From Oceanisphaera profunda (GTDB taxonomy: Bacteria > Pseudomonadota > Gammaproteobacteria > Enterobacterales > Aeromonadaceae): a DNA stretch of 64,000 bases. Made by a program: the position numbers and the translations under genes. Positions within the stretch are counted from its first letter, which is position 1; each line of letters begins with the position of its first letter. The DNA lies in contig NZ_CP021377.1 in assembly GCF_002157895.1 (NCBI RefSeq), positions 3,410,001 through 3,474,000 of the forward strand. Direction: 5' to 3'. This document shows positions 27,117 through 36,755 of this stretch, one piece after another. The notes beneath the pieces are model-generated. The model was not told the origin of the DNA and searched no databases. It was given only the letters and a program-made list of their open reading frames with translations.

Positions 27117-28107
27117 GTGGCTGGGGCGCATCTTTTTGTTAGCGGTGCTGGTGATTGGCGGTGTATCCATCTATGGCTATCAGCAATGGCAGCAGTTAGA
27201 AAAAACACCGATTGCCACTACAGAGTCACCTCTGTTTGTGGTGTCGCGCGGTGAAACCAGTGGCAGTTTGATCTCGCGTTTAAGTCAGCATGAAGTGCCG
27301 TCTTATGTCAGAAAGTTGTGGCTACGGGTTCATCCAGAATTAGCCGCGGTGCGCCAAGGTACTTATAAGTTTGCTCCCGAGGCTTCGGTGCGCGAAGCGC
27401 TGCAAGCCATCGTTGACGGCGATACCTATCGTTTGCAAGTTACCCTGGTAGAAGGGCTGCGTTTAAGCGATTGGTTGCAACGTTTGGCTAATGCGGAGTA
27501 TTTAGACGTTATCTTAGATGGCCAGAGTGAAGCTGAGATTGCTAAGCAGTTAGGCTTAGATAATAAAAAGCTCGAAGGTTGGTTGCTGCCAGAAACCTAC
27601 AGCTACACCCCAGGTGACACGGATCTGTCCATTTTGCAGCGCGCCTTTGATGAGATGAAGGTATTTGTTGAGCAGGAATGGCCAGAGCGACAGTCGGACT
27701 TACCCATTACTACGCCCTATGAAGCCTTGATTTTGGCCTCCATCATCGAGAAAGAAACTGGCATTGCTGAAGAGCGACCGTTGATCGCCTCGGTATTTGT
27801 GAATCGGATGCGGGTCGGCATGCGCTTGCAAACCGATCCCACAGTGATTTATGGCATGGGTGAAGACTATGACGGCAATATTCGCAAGAAAGACCTGCAA
27901 ACTCATACGCCTTATAACACTTATATGATTGATGGCTTACCGCCAAGCCCTATTGCCATGGCCAGTAAAGAAGCGATTATGGCCACCTTGCATCCATTGG
28001 ACAGTTCCTATTATTATTTTGTGGCCATGGGCGAAGGGCGACACTATTTTTCGAAATCCTTGCGCGAGCATAATAACGCCGTGCGTCGCTACATATTAAA
28101 AAGGTAA
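27100..28107 (+). CDS. mltG: Endolytic murein transglycosylase MltG
   Basis: A protein of 335 residues. It cuts new glycan strands at the inner membrane and may set their length. A single N-terminal membrane helix (about 7-27), a LysM-like region and the YceG domain with the catalytic glutamate E217 in ASIIEKETG are visible, followed by RMRVGMRLQTDPTVIYG. The start overlaps pabC. Confidence 0.95.
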   Translation: MNKLIKWLGRIFLLAVLVIGGVSIYGYQQWQQLEKTPIATTESPLFVVSRGETSGSLISRLSQHEVPSYVRKLWLRVHPELAAVRQGTYKFAPEASVREALQAIVDGDTYRLQVTLVEGLRLSDWLQRLANAEYLDVILDGQSEAEIAKQLGLDNKKLEGWLLPETYSYTPGDTDLSILQRAFDEMKVFVEQEWPERQSDLPITTPYEALILASIIEKETGIAEERPLIASVFVNRMRVGMRLQTDPTVIYGMGEDYDGNIRKKDLQTHTPYNTYMIDGLPPSPIAMASKEAIMATLHPLDSSYYYFVAMGEGRHYFSKSLREHNNAVRRYILKR

Positions 28108-28110
28108 GTT

Positions 28111-28737
28111 ATGAGCCAGTTTATTGTGATTGAAGGGCTCGAAGGAGCCGGAAAAAGCACGGTGCACGCCCACGTAGTGGCCTGGTTACAAGCCCGCGGT
28201 ATCAGTGTGGTCAATACCCGAGAGCCAGGCGGTACGCCGTTGGCCGAAAGAATGCGCGACTTGGTAAAAGAAGTGCATGACGAACCCATGACCATGGAAG
28301 CCGAACTGCTGTTAATGTACGCGGCACGGGTACAATTAGTAAGAAACCGTATTCAGCCTGCGTTGGCCGCTGATTGCTGGGTGGTGGGGGATCGCCACGA
28401 TTGGTCTTCACTGGCCTACCAAGGCGGCGGGCGCGGTATAGACCTGCAGCTTATTCGCCAAATTAAGCAGGCGGTATTGGGTGATTTTGGTCCCGACTTT
28501 ATTTTGTATCTGGATCTAGACCCGGCCATTGGCTTAGCGCGCGCCCAAGAGCGTGGCAAGTTAGATCGTATCGAACAAGAGCAGTTAAGCTTTTTTCAAC
28601 GCACTCGTGCCACTTACTTGGCGTTGGCCGCCGCTGAGCCTAATTGCCGATTAATTGATGCCAGCCTTGATGAAGAAGGCGTGAAAGAAGCGGTATTAAC
28701 CGCCTTGGAGCAATGGTTTGTATCCTTGGCTAAGTGA
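28111..28737 (+). CDS. tmk: Thymidylate kinase
   Basis: A protein of 208 residues. It converts dTMP to dTDP. P-loop GLEGAGKST (9-17), DR-type motif [12 protein letters not shown] and the lid region [12 protein letters not shown] are seen. It lies 3 bp after mltG and overlaps holB by 20 bp. Confidence 0.96.
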   Translation: MSQFIVIEGLEGAGKSTVHAHVVAWLQARGISVVNTREPGGTPLAERMRDLVKEVHDEPMTMEAELLLMYAARVQLVRNRIQPALAADCWVVGDRHDWSSLAYQGGGRGIDLQLIRQIKQAVLGDFGPDFILYLDLDPAIGLARAQERGKLDRIEQEQLSFFQRTRATYLALAAAEPNCRLIDASLDEEGVKEAVLTALEQWFVSLAK

Positions 28738-29779
28738 TACTCAGCAGCAATTGTTGCCGCTGATTGCACGGCAACAATTGAGTCATGCGCTGTTAATAAA
28801 AGGCACCGCGGGTTTGGGCAAGCTGAGCTTAGCGCAACATTTGGCGCAAGCACTGCTCTGCCAACAAGAGCCTATTTCCCGCACGCTCTCGCAAGAGTCT
28901 TCGCAACAAGATTTATGCCAACATACAAGTACTGAGCTAACAGCAAATATTCAGTCTAATGTCAGCACCGAGTTACCTTGTGGCCTGTGTCATGCTTGTC
29001 GGCTCGTGCAAGCTGGTACCCACAGCGATTTGCATGTGCTTAACAGTGATACGCGCAGCATTGGCGTCGACAGTATTCGCCAGCTTTCTCAGGTGTTGAG
29101 TGAAAGCCCGCGCTTGGGTCGCGCCAAAGTCGCCATTATTAATGACGCAGAAAAAATGACTGAGGCTGCAGCCAATGCGCTGCTTAAAACCCTAGAAGAG
29201 CCGGCAGGTCAAGCCACACTAATGCTGGTGAGTGCCTACCCAGAGCGCTTACTGCCTACTATTCGCAGTCGCTGCCAGCAGTGGCTAGTTCCATTACCTA
29301 AACCGGAGTTGGTGCTGGCTTGGCTGGCAGAGCACGAGCTTACTGCCGGCAGTGAGCAAACTTGGCTGGGCGCACTGAATGTTAATCAAGGCTCGCCGCT
29401 GGCCACCTTGGCCTATTTGCAGGCGGGACAGGATCAAGGTCGACATACCTTATTAAGTCAATTTAGCCAATTGCGTGAGCAGCCCCAAACGCTAATGGCG
29501 GTACACAGCGCCTTGCTCGCCGAAAAAGTGCATGTGATTTGGCTGCAGTTATTATTACAAGATGCCTTGCAGCTAGCGTTAGGCTTAACGCCGGCGGCCC
29601 TGCGCTTAATTGATAGTCTGGACTTATCACGCCACGTTAGCCAAGTGGGTGCCGTGCGCTTAGAGCGTGCCTTAACCAGCTTGCTACAGCTGCAACAAGG
29701 TGGCCAATCCAGTTTAGGGCGACCGGTCAATGCCGGCTTACAATTAAGCCTGTGGCTGAACGATTGGCTGGCTGCTTAG
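28718..29779 (+). CDS. holB: DNA polymerase III delta-prime subunit
   Basis: A protein of 353 residues, part of the clamp loader. It starts with TTG 28718 inside tmk, because the family's start (YPWL) follows at once and no in-frame ATG is suitable. A zinc-binding cysteine cluster lies in [17 protein letters not shown]. The P-loop is degenerate ([11 protein letters not shown]), the serine/threonine after lysine being absent, as expected for the non-hydrolysing delta-prime. [10 protein letters not shown] and SRCQQW (arginine finger type) are present. It is slightly longer than E. coli HolB (334), with a Ser/Gln-rich insert before the zinc site. Confidence 0.94.
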   Translation: MYPWLSDTQQQLLPLIARQQLSHALLIKGTAGLGKLSLAQHLAQALLCQQEPISRTLSQESSQQDLCQHTSTELTANIQSNVSTELPCGLCHACRLVQAGTHSDLHVLNSDTRSIGVDSIRQLSQVLSESPRLGRAKVAIINDAEKMTEAAANALLKTLEEPAGQATLMLVSAYPERLLPTIRSRCQQWLVPLPKPELVLAWLAEHELTAGSEQTWLGALNVNQGSPLATLAYLQAGQDQGRHTLLSQFSQLREQPQTLMAVHSALLAEKVHVIWLQLLLQDALQLALGLTPAALRLIDSLDLSRHVSQVGAVRLERALTSLLQLQQGGQSSLGRPVNAGLQLSLWLNDWLAA

Positions 29780-29867
29780 AACGTGAGGAGGAGGCTAATG
29801 CTTCTGCACTTTCGTTTACGCCTCACACCTCACGATTCACTCTTCACAAAAAACAAAGGAGACGGTT

Positions 29868-30659
29868 TTGCTGGTTGACTCACATTGCCACTTAGACAGA
29901 CTCGAATACGGAAAAAAACACACAGATATGGCCGAGGTGATTGCCAAGGCCGCACGGCGCGGCGTGGATCATATGTTATGCATTGGCGTGAGCTTAAGCA
30001 CTTTTCCCGATATGCTCGCGGCCATTAAACCCTTCCCACAGGTGTTTGCCTCCTGCGGCGTGCATCCGCTGCATCAAGACGATGAAGCTAACGATCCCGA
30101 ATTGCTACTTAAGCTGGCGTCTGATCCTGCGGTGGTGGCGATTGGCGAAACGGGCTTAGATTATTTTTATGCGCCTGAATCTGCCGAACTGCAGCGCCGT
30201 TCTTTTGAACAGCACGTGGCGGTGGCAGTAGCGGTGAATAAGCCTTTGATCATTCATACGCGCAGTGCTCAAGAAGACACGCTGCAAGTATTGCGTGATG
30301 GCGGCGCCGAGAAAGTCGGCGGTGTGTTGCACTGCTTTACCGAATCATTGGAGATGGCAGAAGCGGCCATTGAGCTGGGTTTTTATATATCAATCTCGGG
30401 TATCGTGACCTTTAACAGTGCCGCGGCTTTGCGTGAGGTAGTGAAAGCCTTGCCATTAAATCGACTGTTAGTTGAAACCGACTCGCCTTGGCTGGCACCG
30501 GTACCGTTTCGCGGCGAAGAAAATGAGCCGGCTTACACCCGCACCGTGGCGGAGTTTATTGCTAAGCTTAAAAACATTTCACCGGAAGAAGTGGCGGCAC
30601 AAACCACGGCTAACTTCTTTGAGTTATTTAAATTAGCGAAGCCGGTGAATGTCAGGTGA
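29868..30659 (+). CDS. TatD-family metal-dependent hydrolase (YcfH type)
   Basis: A protein of 263 residues. It starts with TTG 29868 after AAAGGAG, giving LVDSHCHLDRL. Metal-binding histidines in SHCHLD, the glutamate in IGETGLDYFY, HTRSAQ, LHCFTES and VETDSPWLAP match TatD/YcfH DNases. YcfH-like proteins have 3'-5' exonuclease or D-tyrosyl-tRNA-like hydrolase activity; the exact substrate is uncertain. It follows holB as in E. coli. Confidence 0.9.
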   Translation: MLVDSHCHLDRLEYGKKHTDMAEVIAKAARRGVDHMLCIGVSLSTFPDMLAAIKPFPQVFASCGVHPLHQDDEANDPELLLKLASDPAVVAIGETGLDYFYAPESAELQRRSFEQHVAVAVAVNKPLIIHTRSAQEDTLQVLRDGGAEKVGGVLHCFTESLEMAEAAIELGFYISISGIVTFNSAAALREVVKALPLNRLLVETDSPWLAPVPFRGEENEPAYTRTVAEFIAKLKNISPEEVAAQTTANFFELFKLAKPVNVR

Positions 30660-30823
30660 GTGGTAAATCGTGAAGGGTGAGGTGTTAAACACAGACAAGT
30701 GCTGATCCTCAATATTTAAGCTCATCAGTTGATAGCCCGCTGTTTTATTTCTGTTTTTACGTACGCTAGCCGTCTGTGTTATAAACGAAGTGATTCATTG
30801 GTGTCTTTATCAGGAGGTGCGCC
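30660..30823. other. Short gap before nfeD
   Basis: No gene. A strong ribosome-binding site AGGAGGTG at 30812 sets the TTG start of the next gene. Confidence 0.4.
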
Positions 30824-31237
30824 TTGCTTGCATGGCATGCGTGGCTAATTGCCGCCTTATTACTGTTATTACTGGAATTGCTGAGCCTAGGCTTCTTTGC
30901 ACTGGCGTTGGGGTTAGCGGCATTAGTGGCCATGAGTGCTGCGTTGTTAGGGCTGGGAGCAACCGTGCAATGGTTTGTGTTTGCCCTAGCAGCGGGCTTG
31001 TTGGCTCCTGGCTTAAAGTGGCTATTTCGCCGGTATGCGCCGTCACGGCGTACCAGCTTCTTGGCCGGCGAAGGTCAACGGCAAGAAGGCGAGATTACCC
31101 AGCTTGAAACAGGAGAGTATCGGCTGCGGTTTGAAGGTGACTTATTTATGGTGCGCAGTGCCTCAAACGCCCCGTTAATAGTGGGTGCGCGAGTAAAAAT
31201 TTGTCGCTTTGATGGCATTACTGCCATTATCGATTAG
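30824..31237 (+). CDS. NfeD-family membrane protein
   Basis: A protein of 137 residues. Two or three N-terminal membrane helices (about 5-70) precede a small beta-barrel OB-type domain (EGEITQLETGEYRLRFEGDLFMVRS). It starts with TTG 30824 behind AGGAGGTG at ideal spacing. NfeD-like proteins pair with SPFH proteins at membrane microdomains; the next gene is such a partner (YbbJ/QmcA pair of E. coli). Confidence 0.88.
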   Translation: MLAWHAWLIAALLLLLLELLSLGFFALALGLAALVAMSAALLGLGATVQWFVFALAAGLLAPGLKWLFRRYAPSRRTSFLAGEGQRQEGEITQLETGEYRLRFEGDLFMVRSASNAPLIVGARVKICRFDGITAIID

Positions 31238-31314
31238 TAAAAAGCTGATTAATAAAAAAGCCGATTAATAAAAATCCGATTATTAAAATTTGATAAATAA
31301 AATAAGGGAATAGC

Positions 31315-32280
31315 ATGGGGTTTGAACCAACATTTATCGTGGCATTGGTGTTTGCGGTGCTTATTTTAGTATTTGTGATCAAGGGATTGATGATAATACA
31401 GCAGTCTGAAGCGGTAGTGATTGAACGCTTAGGCAGTTACAACAAGACCTTAGGCCCAGGTGTGAACTGGGTGATCCCTTTTATTGATCAACCGCGCTCC
31501 ATAAAAGTGCGCCGTTATCGTGCGATTGGCGGCGAGAATGTGGCCATGGTAACCGAAGAAGTGCGTATTGATCGCCGCGAAACCGTACTCGACTTTCCTG
31601 GGCAGTCGGTGGTGACCGCAGATAATGTCAGTGTGAACGTCAATGGTGCTTTGTATTTTCAGGTGATAGACCCGGAGCGCGCGGTTTATCAAACCGAGAA
31701 CTTAATCCAAGCCATCGAGATTTTGGCAAAAACCTCCTTGCGTTCAGAGATGGGCAAGATGGAGCTAGATAAGTTATTTGAATCCCGCCAAGAAATTAAC
31801 GACAAACTGCAATTGGTGATGGACGAAGCGGGCAACAAGTGGGGCGTTAAAGTCACCCGTGTTGAAATTCAAGATATTATCATCCCCGCAGAAGTTGAAG
31901 ACGCCATGCGTAAACAAATGGCCGCCGAGCGTGAGCGTCGTGCACTAGTATTGCGCGCCAGTGGCGAGCGTGAAGCCGCCATTGCCAAAGCCGAAGGCGA
32001 AAAGCGCTCCAGCATCTTGGTGGCAGAAGGCAGCAAAGAAGCGGCGATATTAATGGCAGAAGGGCAGCGCAAGGCCATCGATGAGGTATTGTCTGCCGGT
32101 GATTCAAGGCTAGATCCGCAACTGATGGTCGGTTATTTACTCGGCCTTGAGTATTTAAAAACCTTGCCTGAGATCGGCAAGAAAGGCGATCGCATCTTCT
32201 TACCCTTTGAAGCCAGCAGCGTATTAGGCGCGGTAGGCAGCATAGAAGCGCTGCTTAATCCTCGCAAAATCAGTGGTTAA
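31315..32280 (+). CDS. qmcA: SPFH/Band 7 protein, QmcA-like
   Basis: A protein of 321 residues. One N-terminal membrane helix (about 8-28), then the SPFH domain (EAVVIERLGSYNKTLGPGVNWVIPF), then a long coiled coil (about 190-250) with ERRALVLRASGEREAAIAKAEGEK. This matches QmcA/YbbK, which forms membrane scaffolds and, in E. coli, can suppress loss of FtsH/HtpX. It forms an operon with nfeD. Confidence 0.9.
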   Translation: MGFEPTFIVALVFAVLILVFVIKGLMIIQQSEAVVIERLGSYNKTLGPGVNWVIPFIDQPRSIKVRRYRAIGGENVAMVTEEVRIDRRETVLDFPGQSVVTADNVSVNVNGALYFQVIDPERAVYQTENLIQAIEILAKTSLRSEMGKMELDKLFESRQEINDKLQLVMDEAGNKWGVKVTRVEIQDIIIPAEVEDAMRKQMAAERERRALVLRASGEREAAIAKAEGEKRSSILVAEGSKEAAILMAEGQRKAIDEVLSAGDSRLDPQLMVGYLLGLEYLKTLPEIGKKGDRIFLPFEASSVLGAVGSIEALLNPRKISG

Positions 32281-32313
32281 CGTTTAACGGAAACAGCGAA
32301 TATTCGCTTATAT

Positions 32314-32350
32314 AAAAGCCCAGTGCTACTGACAGCACTGGGCTTTTTTT
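32314..32350 (+). terminator. qmcA terminator
   Basis: Stem AAAGCCCAGTGCT / AGCACTGGGCTTT with a T7 run. Confidence 0.88.
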
Positions 32351-32390
32351 GTTGGAGGAGACAGTCTCTCACTCTTAGCTTTCATACCTT

Positions 32391-32524
32391 AACCAAGATC
32401 CTGATGTTCATCAGGAAGACGGCCAAACCATAAACCACACACTGTCATACCGGGCTTGCCCCGGTATCTTGCCCTTAGGTTATAAAGTCACAACCGAGAT
32501 CCTGATGTTCATCAGGATGACAGC
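32391..32524. repeat. Dispersed palindromic repeats, cluster C
   Basis: Two copies of GATCCTGATGTTCATCAGGA, with CATACCGGGCTTGCCCCGGT between them, of the same family as the clusters at 12.3 and 18.4 kb. It lies between the convergent qmcA and MFS genes. Confidence 0.7.
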
Positions 32525-32532
32525 ACTAAGAG

Positions 32533-33726
32533 CTACCCCTCAACCTGCGCGCGGCGCTCACATAAAACGAAATACGCGAGGGCGGCGAGTAAGGTGCAGC
32601 CGCTCATGGTAATTAGCATATATAAGGGTGAGCCATCAGGCAGTAGCGCCACAAAACCGGCCACTAACGCCGCTGAGCCAAAGCGCAAGGTGCCGGCCAT
32701 GGACGAGGCGGTGCCAGCCAAGTTGGGTAAGCTGCTGAGCAAGCTGGCCATGCTGTTACTGCCGATGGTGGAGATCACTCCCACATACAACATAATGGGT
32801 GCCACTACCGACCATAAACCCCAGCCCATTAACGGGCCTATGGGCAAGAGGAGACCCGCCAATAACTGTAAGCCTAAGGCCAATCGCAACATATTGCGTG
32901 AGCCTAAGCGGTGCACCCAACGGCCATTAAAAATGGTGAACGCCATTAGGCTAATGACGTTTAAGCCAAATAAGTAGCCCACATGCTGCGGGGCTATGCC
33001 ATAAATCTCGATATAAATAAATGAAGCACCGGTTAAGAAGGCAAACATACCGGCAAAGGAAAAGGCGCCGCACAACATAAAGCCTAACGCCACTGGGGTA
33101 GTGAGCAGGCGCAGATAACTGCGTAATATAGAGCCTAAATGCAGCGGTTGGCGTCGTGCTTGGGGCAAGGTTTCGGGTAGGCGAAAACTGCACAACAGGG
33201 CAATAATGGCGGTAAAGCCCGCTAACACCCAAAAAATAGAGCGCCAACCAAACCAGTGGGCCAAATGCCCGCCCAGCATGGGGGCGATTAAGGGGGCGAG
33301 CGTCATCACTAGCGTGATATAGGACATGGTGCGGGCAAAGTCTTCACGATTAAATAAGTCGCGCACTAAGGCTTGCACTACCACTGCTGAAGCCGCGCCG
33401 GCAAAGCCTTGAGCGGCGCGCAGCCAAGTGAGGCTTTCTACGCTGGTGGCCATGGCACAGAGCATGGCGGCGATGGCGAACACGACCATGCCACCTAACA
33501 GCACGGGGCGACGGCCTTTGGCATCGGACCAAGGGCCAAACAACAATTGACCCAAAGCAAAGCCACCGGTGTAGGCGGCGAGCGTGGCTTGCACGCGATG
33601 GGAGTTAGAGCCCAGCGTTTCTGCAATAGCTGGCATGGCCGGCAGATACATATCGATGGCGAGTGGGGTAAGGGCGGAAACGGCGCCGAGCAAGATAATT
33701 AACGGTAACGATGCATTAGCAGACAT
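32533..33726 (-). CDS. Bcr/CflA-family multidrug efflux transporter
   Basis: A protein of 397 residues from ATG 33726 with twelve membrane helices. It has the Bcr/CflA start (LLGAVSALTPLAIDMYLPAMP), the MFS loop motif GPWSDAKGRRPVLLGG and LVMTLAPLIAPMLGGHL. Such proton-driven pumps export bicyclomycin, chloramphenicol or similar drugs across the inner membrane. GGAGG lies 12 nt before the start. The upstream leader holds three hairpins including an intrinsic terminator, so expression may be attenuated. Substrate unknown. Confidence 0.9.
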   Translation of the reverse strand: MSANASLPLIILLGAVSALTPLAIDMYLPAMPAIAETLGSNSHRVQATLAAYTGGFALGQLLFGPWSDAKGRRPVLLGGMVVFAIAAMLCAMATSVESLTWLRAAQGFAGAASAVVVQALVRDLFNREDFARTMSYITLVMTLAPLIAPMLGGHLAHWFGWRSIFWVLAGFTAIIALLCSFRLPETLPQARRQPLHLGSILRSYLRLLTTPVALGFMLCGAFSFAGMFAFLTGASFIYIEIYGIAPQHVGYLFGLNVISLMAFTIFNGRWVHRLGSRNMLRLALGLQLLAGLLLPIGPLMGWGLWSVVAPIMLYVGVISTIGSNSMASLLSSLPNLAGTASSMAGTLRFGSAALVAGFVALLPDGSPLYMLITMSGCTLLAALAYFVLCERRAQVEG

Positions 33727-33785
33727 ACGTCGCGCAGTCCTCCAAGCAAACAAGCGCTCCCTGCGATTGTCGACAAAAATAAAGC

Positions 33786-33880
33786 AAAAAAAGCCAGGTA
33801 CGAAATCCGTGTACCTGGCCTAGGGGAATGGCTCATCTATTGAGCCGTGCGCTAGTGCGACGCCACAATTGCGGCGTCAC
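33786..33880 (-). promoter_or_regulatory. Structured leader with terminator upstream of the efflux gene
   Basis: Read on the minus strand: hairpin GACGCC...GGCGTC (33878-33859), hairpin GGCTCA/TGAGCC (33846-33830), then stem GCCAGGTAC / GTACCTGGC (33819-33793) followed at once by T7 (33792-33786). The last is a complete intrinsic terminator about 60 nt before the efflux start codon. It suggests attenuation or riboswitch-type control, or the 3' end of a small RNA. Confidence 0.6.
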
Positions 33881-34056
33881 CCTCAAACTATCGACCACAA
33901 TAGCGAAGCTTGCCAGTCCCGAGCGTAAAAACAGCCCAGTATAAGCCTAAGCGCGCCGCAAAGTCATAACCCGGTGCCAAGTATAAGCATAAAAATGGAC
34001 TCAATTATTTACCTTGGTTAATACGCGAGGCTTGCAACTGAGAGTACATAATATTA

Positions 34057-34072
34057 CTGTATGTCCATACAG
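34057..34072 (+). promoter_or_regulatory. LexA (SOS) box of yebG
   Basis: CTGTATGTCCATACAG, a perfect CTGT-N8-ACAG LexA operator, 14 bp before the yebG start and overlapping its promoter region. Confidence 0.92.
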
Positions 34073-34086
34073 ATAAGGAGTCAGTT

Positions 34087-34413
34087 ATGGCAGTGACAAT
34101 ACAGTATCTCGTGGTTAGAAACGGAATCGAAAAAATGACGTTTACCAATAAAAAAGAAGCCGATGCCTACGATCGTCTACTCGATTTGGCAGAACACTTA
34201 GATGAAGTGCTTGAGCGCGCACCGATCTCATTAAATGAAACCGATCGCGAAGCCTTAGCGCTATTCTTGGCCGAAAACCAAGACTTGCTCAGTGGGCCCA
34301 AAAAGCAACCCGCCAAAAAGGCCGCTAAACCCGCCAGTAAAGCCGCAGACGCTGAGCTAACAACAGACGATGTAGCTGATGAGCCAGCAGACCAAATACA
34401 CGCCGTGGCTTGA
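34087..34413 (+). CDS. yebG: YebG-family SOS-induced protein
   Basis: A protein of 108 residues. The N-terminal 65 residues match YebG (MAVTIQYLVVRNGIEKMTFTNKKEADAYD); the tail is Lys/Ala-rich and then acidic. YebG is a DNA-damage-inducible protein controlled by LexA, and the perfect LexA box just upstream supports the call. Its biochemical role is not settled. Confidence 0.93.
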   Translation: MAVTIQYLVVRNGIEKMTFTNKKEADAYDRLLDLAEHLDEVLERAPISLNETDREALALFLAENQDLLSGPKKQPAKKAAKPASKAADAELTTDDVADEPADQIHAVA

Positions 34414-34846
34414 GCAGTAGCAATGAGGCGGGAATAGTGAGGCGTGCAGGGCAAACTGTCTTACGCCTCACATCTCCTGACAACAGTTGGGTTTGTGATC
34501 TCAGAACCGGCGTTGCCGGTTAAAACGCGCGACTACCGCAAAGCTACAGCTTTGCTGCACCATGCCGAATTCGGTGCCACTGCTGTTTTGTTTAGCTGGG
34601 CGCTTGGAACTGGGCGCTCGGCGTTGTATTTTTGCCTCACGCCTCACGCCTCACGCCTCACGCCTCACGCCTCACGGGTTAGCTTGTTACATCAGAAGCT
34701 GCTGCGCAGGTTTTCGCGGTTAAAAAACGCGACTACCGCAAAGCTACAGCTATGCTGCACCATGCCGAACCCGGTGCCACTGTTATTTTGTTTAGCTGGG
34801 CGCTTGGAGCCGGGCGCTCGGCGCTGTATTTCTGCCTCACTAACCA
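34414..34846. repeat. Pair of 123-bp direct repeats and GCCTCAC heptamer tract
   Basis: Two copies (34518-34640 and 34718-34840, exactly 200 bp apart) share CGACTACCGCAAAGCTACAG, GCTGCACCATGCCGAA and TTGTTTAGCTGGGCGCTTGG with a few substitutions. Between them the heptamer GCCTCAC is repeated about six times (34633-34675). No gene is credible here, although an open frame runs through. Confidence 0.7.
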
Positions 34847-36676
34847 TTAATTATACAAAGTCCGATACAAGCCTTCTTGCGCCAACAATTCATGATGAGT
34901 GCCAGACTGGCTGATTTTCCCGTCTTCAAATACCAATACTCGATCCGCTTGTCGTACCGAGCTTAAGCGGTGGGCGACAATCAAGGTGGTGCGTCCGCGT
35001 AAGAAGTCTTCCAGTGCCGCATGCAGCTTGTTTTCGGTGTCGGTATCCAGTGCCGAAGTGGCTTCATCTAAAATCACGATGGCCGGATTTTTTAACACCA
35101 TGCGGGCGATGGCTAAGCGCTGCTGTTGGCCGCCAGAGAGCTTCATGCCGCGCCGACCCACTTGGGTGTCTAGCCCTTCAGTCATGGCGAACACCACCTC
35201 AAATAATTGCGCCACTTTCAATGCCTGCCACAGCGCTGCATCTTCATGCTCATCGCCTAAGCACAAGTTGGCCCGCACGGTGTCGTTAAACAGCACCGGC
35301 TGTTGTAACACTGTGGCAATGTGCTCGCGAATAGTGGGAAAGCCAATTTGTTGGCTGCTTACGCCGCCAAAGCTGATGTCGCCGCTGTCGGCCGGATATA
35401 AGCCTAATAACAATTGAATAAAGGTCGACTTGCCGCCGCCGCTGGCACCCACTAGTGCTACTTTTTCGCCGGCGTTAATGTGCAGATTTACTGCATCTAG
35501 CACCTTACGTTCACCGTTATAGGAAAAGCTTAAGTCCTGTACGTTAATGGGCAGGGTAGTGGCGCCCAAAAACGGATTGTGGTGCGTGCCCGTATCTCTT
35601 TGTTCAGCACCTATGGTATGAGGATCTTTTTCGGTATCGGTATCTGTGCCTAAGGCCAGCATGTTATTGATGCGCTTGAGAGCGGCACTGGCGGCATAAA
35701 ACGAATACTGCATATTCAGTAGGTCTTGTACTGGGCCCATCATAAACCACAGGTAACTGAACACCGCAAAAATCTGGCCCACGGTAAGATCGGTATATAA
35801 CACCATGATCATCCCCGCGGCGCGAAACAGCTCTACCCCAGATAAAAACAGCAAAAAACTGGCGCGACTGGCCGCTTCGCTCTTCCAAGCGTAATCGATG
35901 GCGGTATCGCGCACGCCGCGGGCACGGTCAATCACCCGTAACAAGTAATGACGCTCACGGTTGGCGGCACGAATTTCATGAATGCCGTCTAGGGTTTCGA
36001 TTAAGGCTTGCTGAAACAGCTCGAAGGCGCTGTTTTCATTGCGTTTTAAATGCTTAACCTTGGCACCCAGGCGGCTTGAGAAATACACCACGACCGGATT
36101 GAGCAGTAAAATAAATAACGCCAACTGCCAGCTCAGTAACAGTAACACCACGGCGGTGCCAATCACGCTGAGCAAACTGATCAGCAAACGGCTGAGGGTT
36201 TCCCCTAAGAATTTATCGAGGGTTTCTACGTCAGTCACAAAGTGGGAGCTAATGCTGCCCGCACCCACCGACTCAAACGCGCGCAAGGGCGTGCGCATCA
36301 ACTGCTTGGCTAATAAGGAGCGAATTTGAAAGGTGAGGTGCTTGGCCACCCGCGCAAATTGCCGACCTTGAATAATATTAAACACCAAGGAAAAAATACG
36401 CAGCAATAAGGTGATGACTAAGATGGCTAAAATAAAGCCTACCCCAGTTTGCCAATTGCTGGGGAGTACCCAGCTTAAGCCGGCGAGTAAACGGCCCGGT
36501 TGGTCGAGCAAAACTTCATCAACCAATAACGGCATTAGCAACGGCACGGGCACGGCTAATAGGGTGCCGCATAAGGCAAAAATATGTGCATAAATCAGCG
36601 CAGACTTGCGTTTTCGCATCATATTGACAATATCTGACCACTGTAAATACGGCGTCAGGGAATTTTTTTTATCCAT
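34847..36676 (-). CDS. ABC transporter, fused membrane and ATPase domains
   Basis: A protein of 609 residues. A type IV exporter membrane domain (six helices, about 25-320) precedes the nucleotide-binding domain with Walker A GASGGGKST, Q-loop VLQQPVLFND, signature LSGGQQQRLAIA, Walker B VILDEATSALD and H-loop VAHRLSS. A hydrophilic Asp/Thr/His-rich insert (TDTDTEKDPH) links the domains. I chose ATG 36676 behind GAGGG. It is probably a homodimeric exporter; it is MsbA-like in layout, but lipid A export cannot be assumed. Substrate unknown. Confidence 0.88.
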   Translation of the reverse strand: MDKKNSLTPYLQWSDIVNMMRKRKSALIYAHIFALCGTLLAVPVPLLMPLLVDEVLLDQPGRLLAGLSWVLPSNWQTGVGFILAILVITLLLRIFSLVFNIIQGRQFARVAKHLTFQIRSLLAKQLMRTPLRAFESVGAGSISSHFVTDVETLDKFLGETLSRLLISLLSVIGTAVVLLLLSWQLALFILLLNPVVVYFSSRLGAKVKHLKRNENSAFELFQQALIETLDGIHEIRAANRERHYLLRVIDRARGVRDTAIDYAWKSEAASRASFLLFLSGVELFRAAGMIMVLYTDLTVGQIFAVFSYLWFMMGPVQDLLNMQYSFYAASAALKRINNMLALGTDTDTEKDPHTIGAEQRDTGTHHNPFLGATTLPINVQDLSFSYNGERKVLDAVNLHINAGEKVALVGASGGGKSTFIQLLLGLYPADSGDISFGGVSSQQIGFPTIREHIATVLQQPVLFNDTVRANLCLGDEHEDAALWQALKVAQLFEVVFAMTEGLDTQVGRRGMKLSGGQQQRLAIARMVLKNPAIVILDEATSALDTDTENKLHAALEDFLRGRTTLIVAHRLSSVRQADRVLVFEDGKISQSGTHHELLAQEGLYRTLYN

Positions 36677-36755
36677 CAATCACCCTCGCTGGGTTTTCAT
36701 TTGGAGAAAGGGCAGGTAAGTTAAGCAAAATTTAACGGCTTTCTCGTATACAAAC

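Noticed and set aside
34444-34914. Open frame of 156 codons between yebG and the ABC transporter
   Set aside because: It runs through direct repeats and the GCCTCAC tract and lacks a ribosome-binding site or domain.
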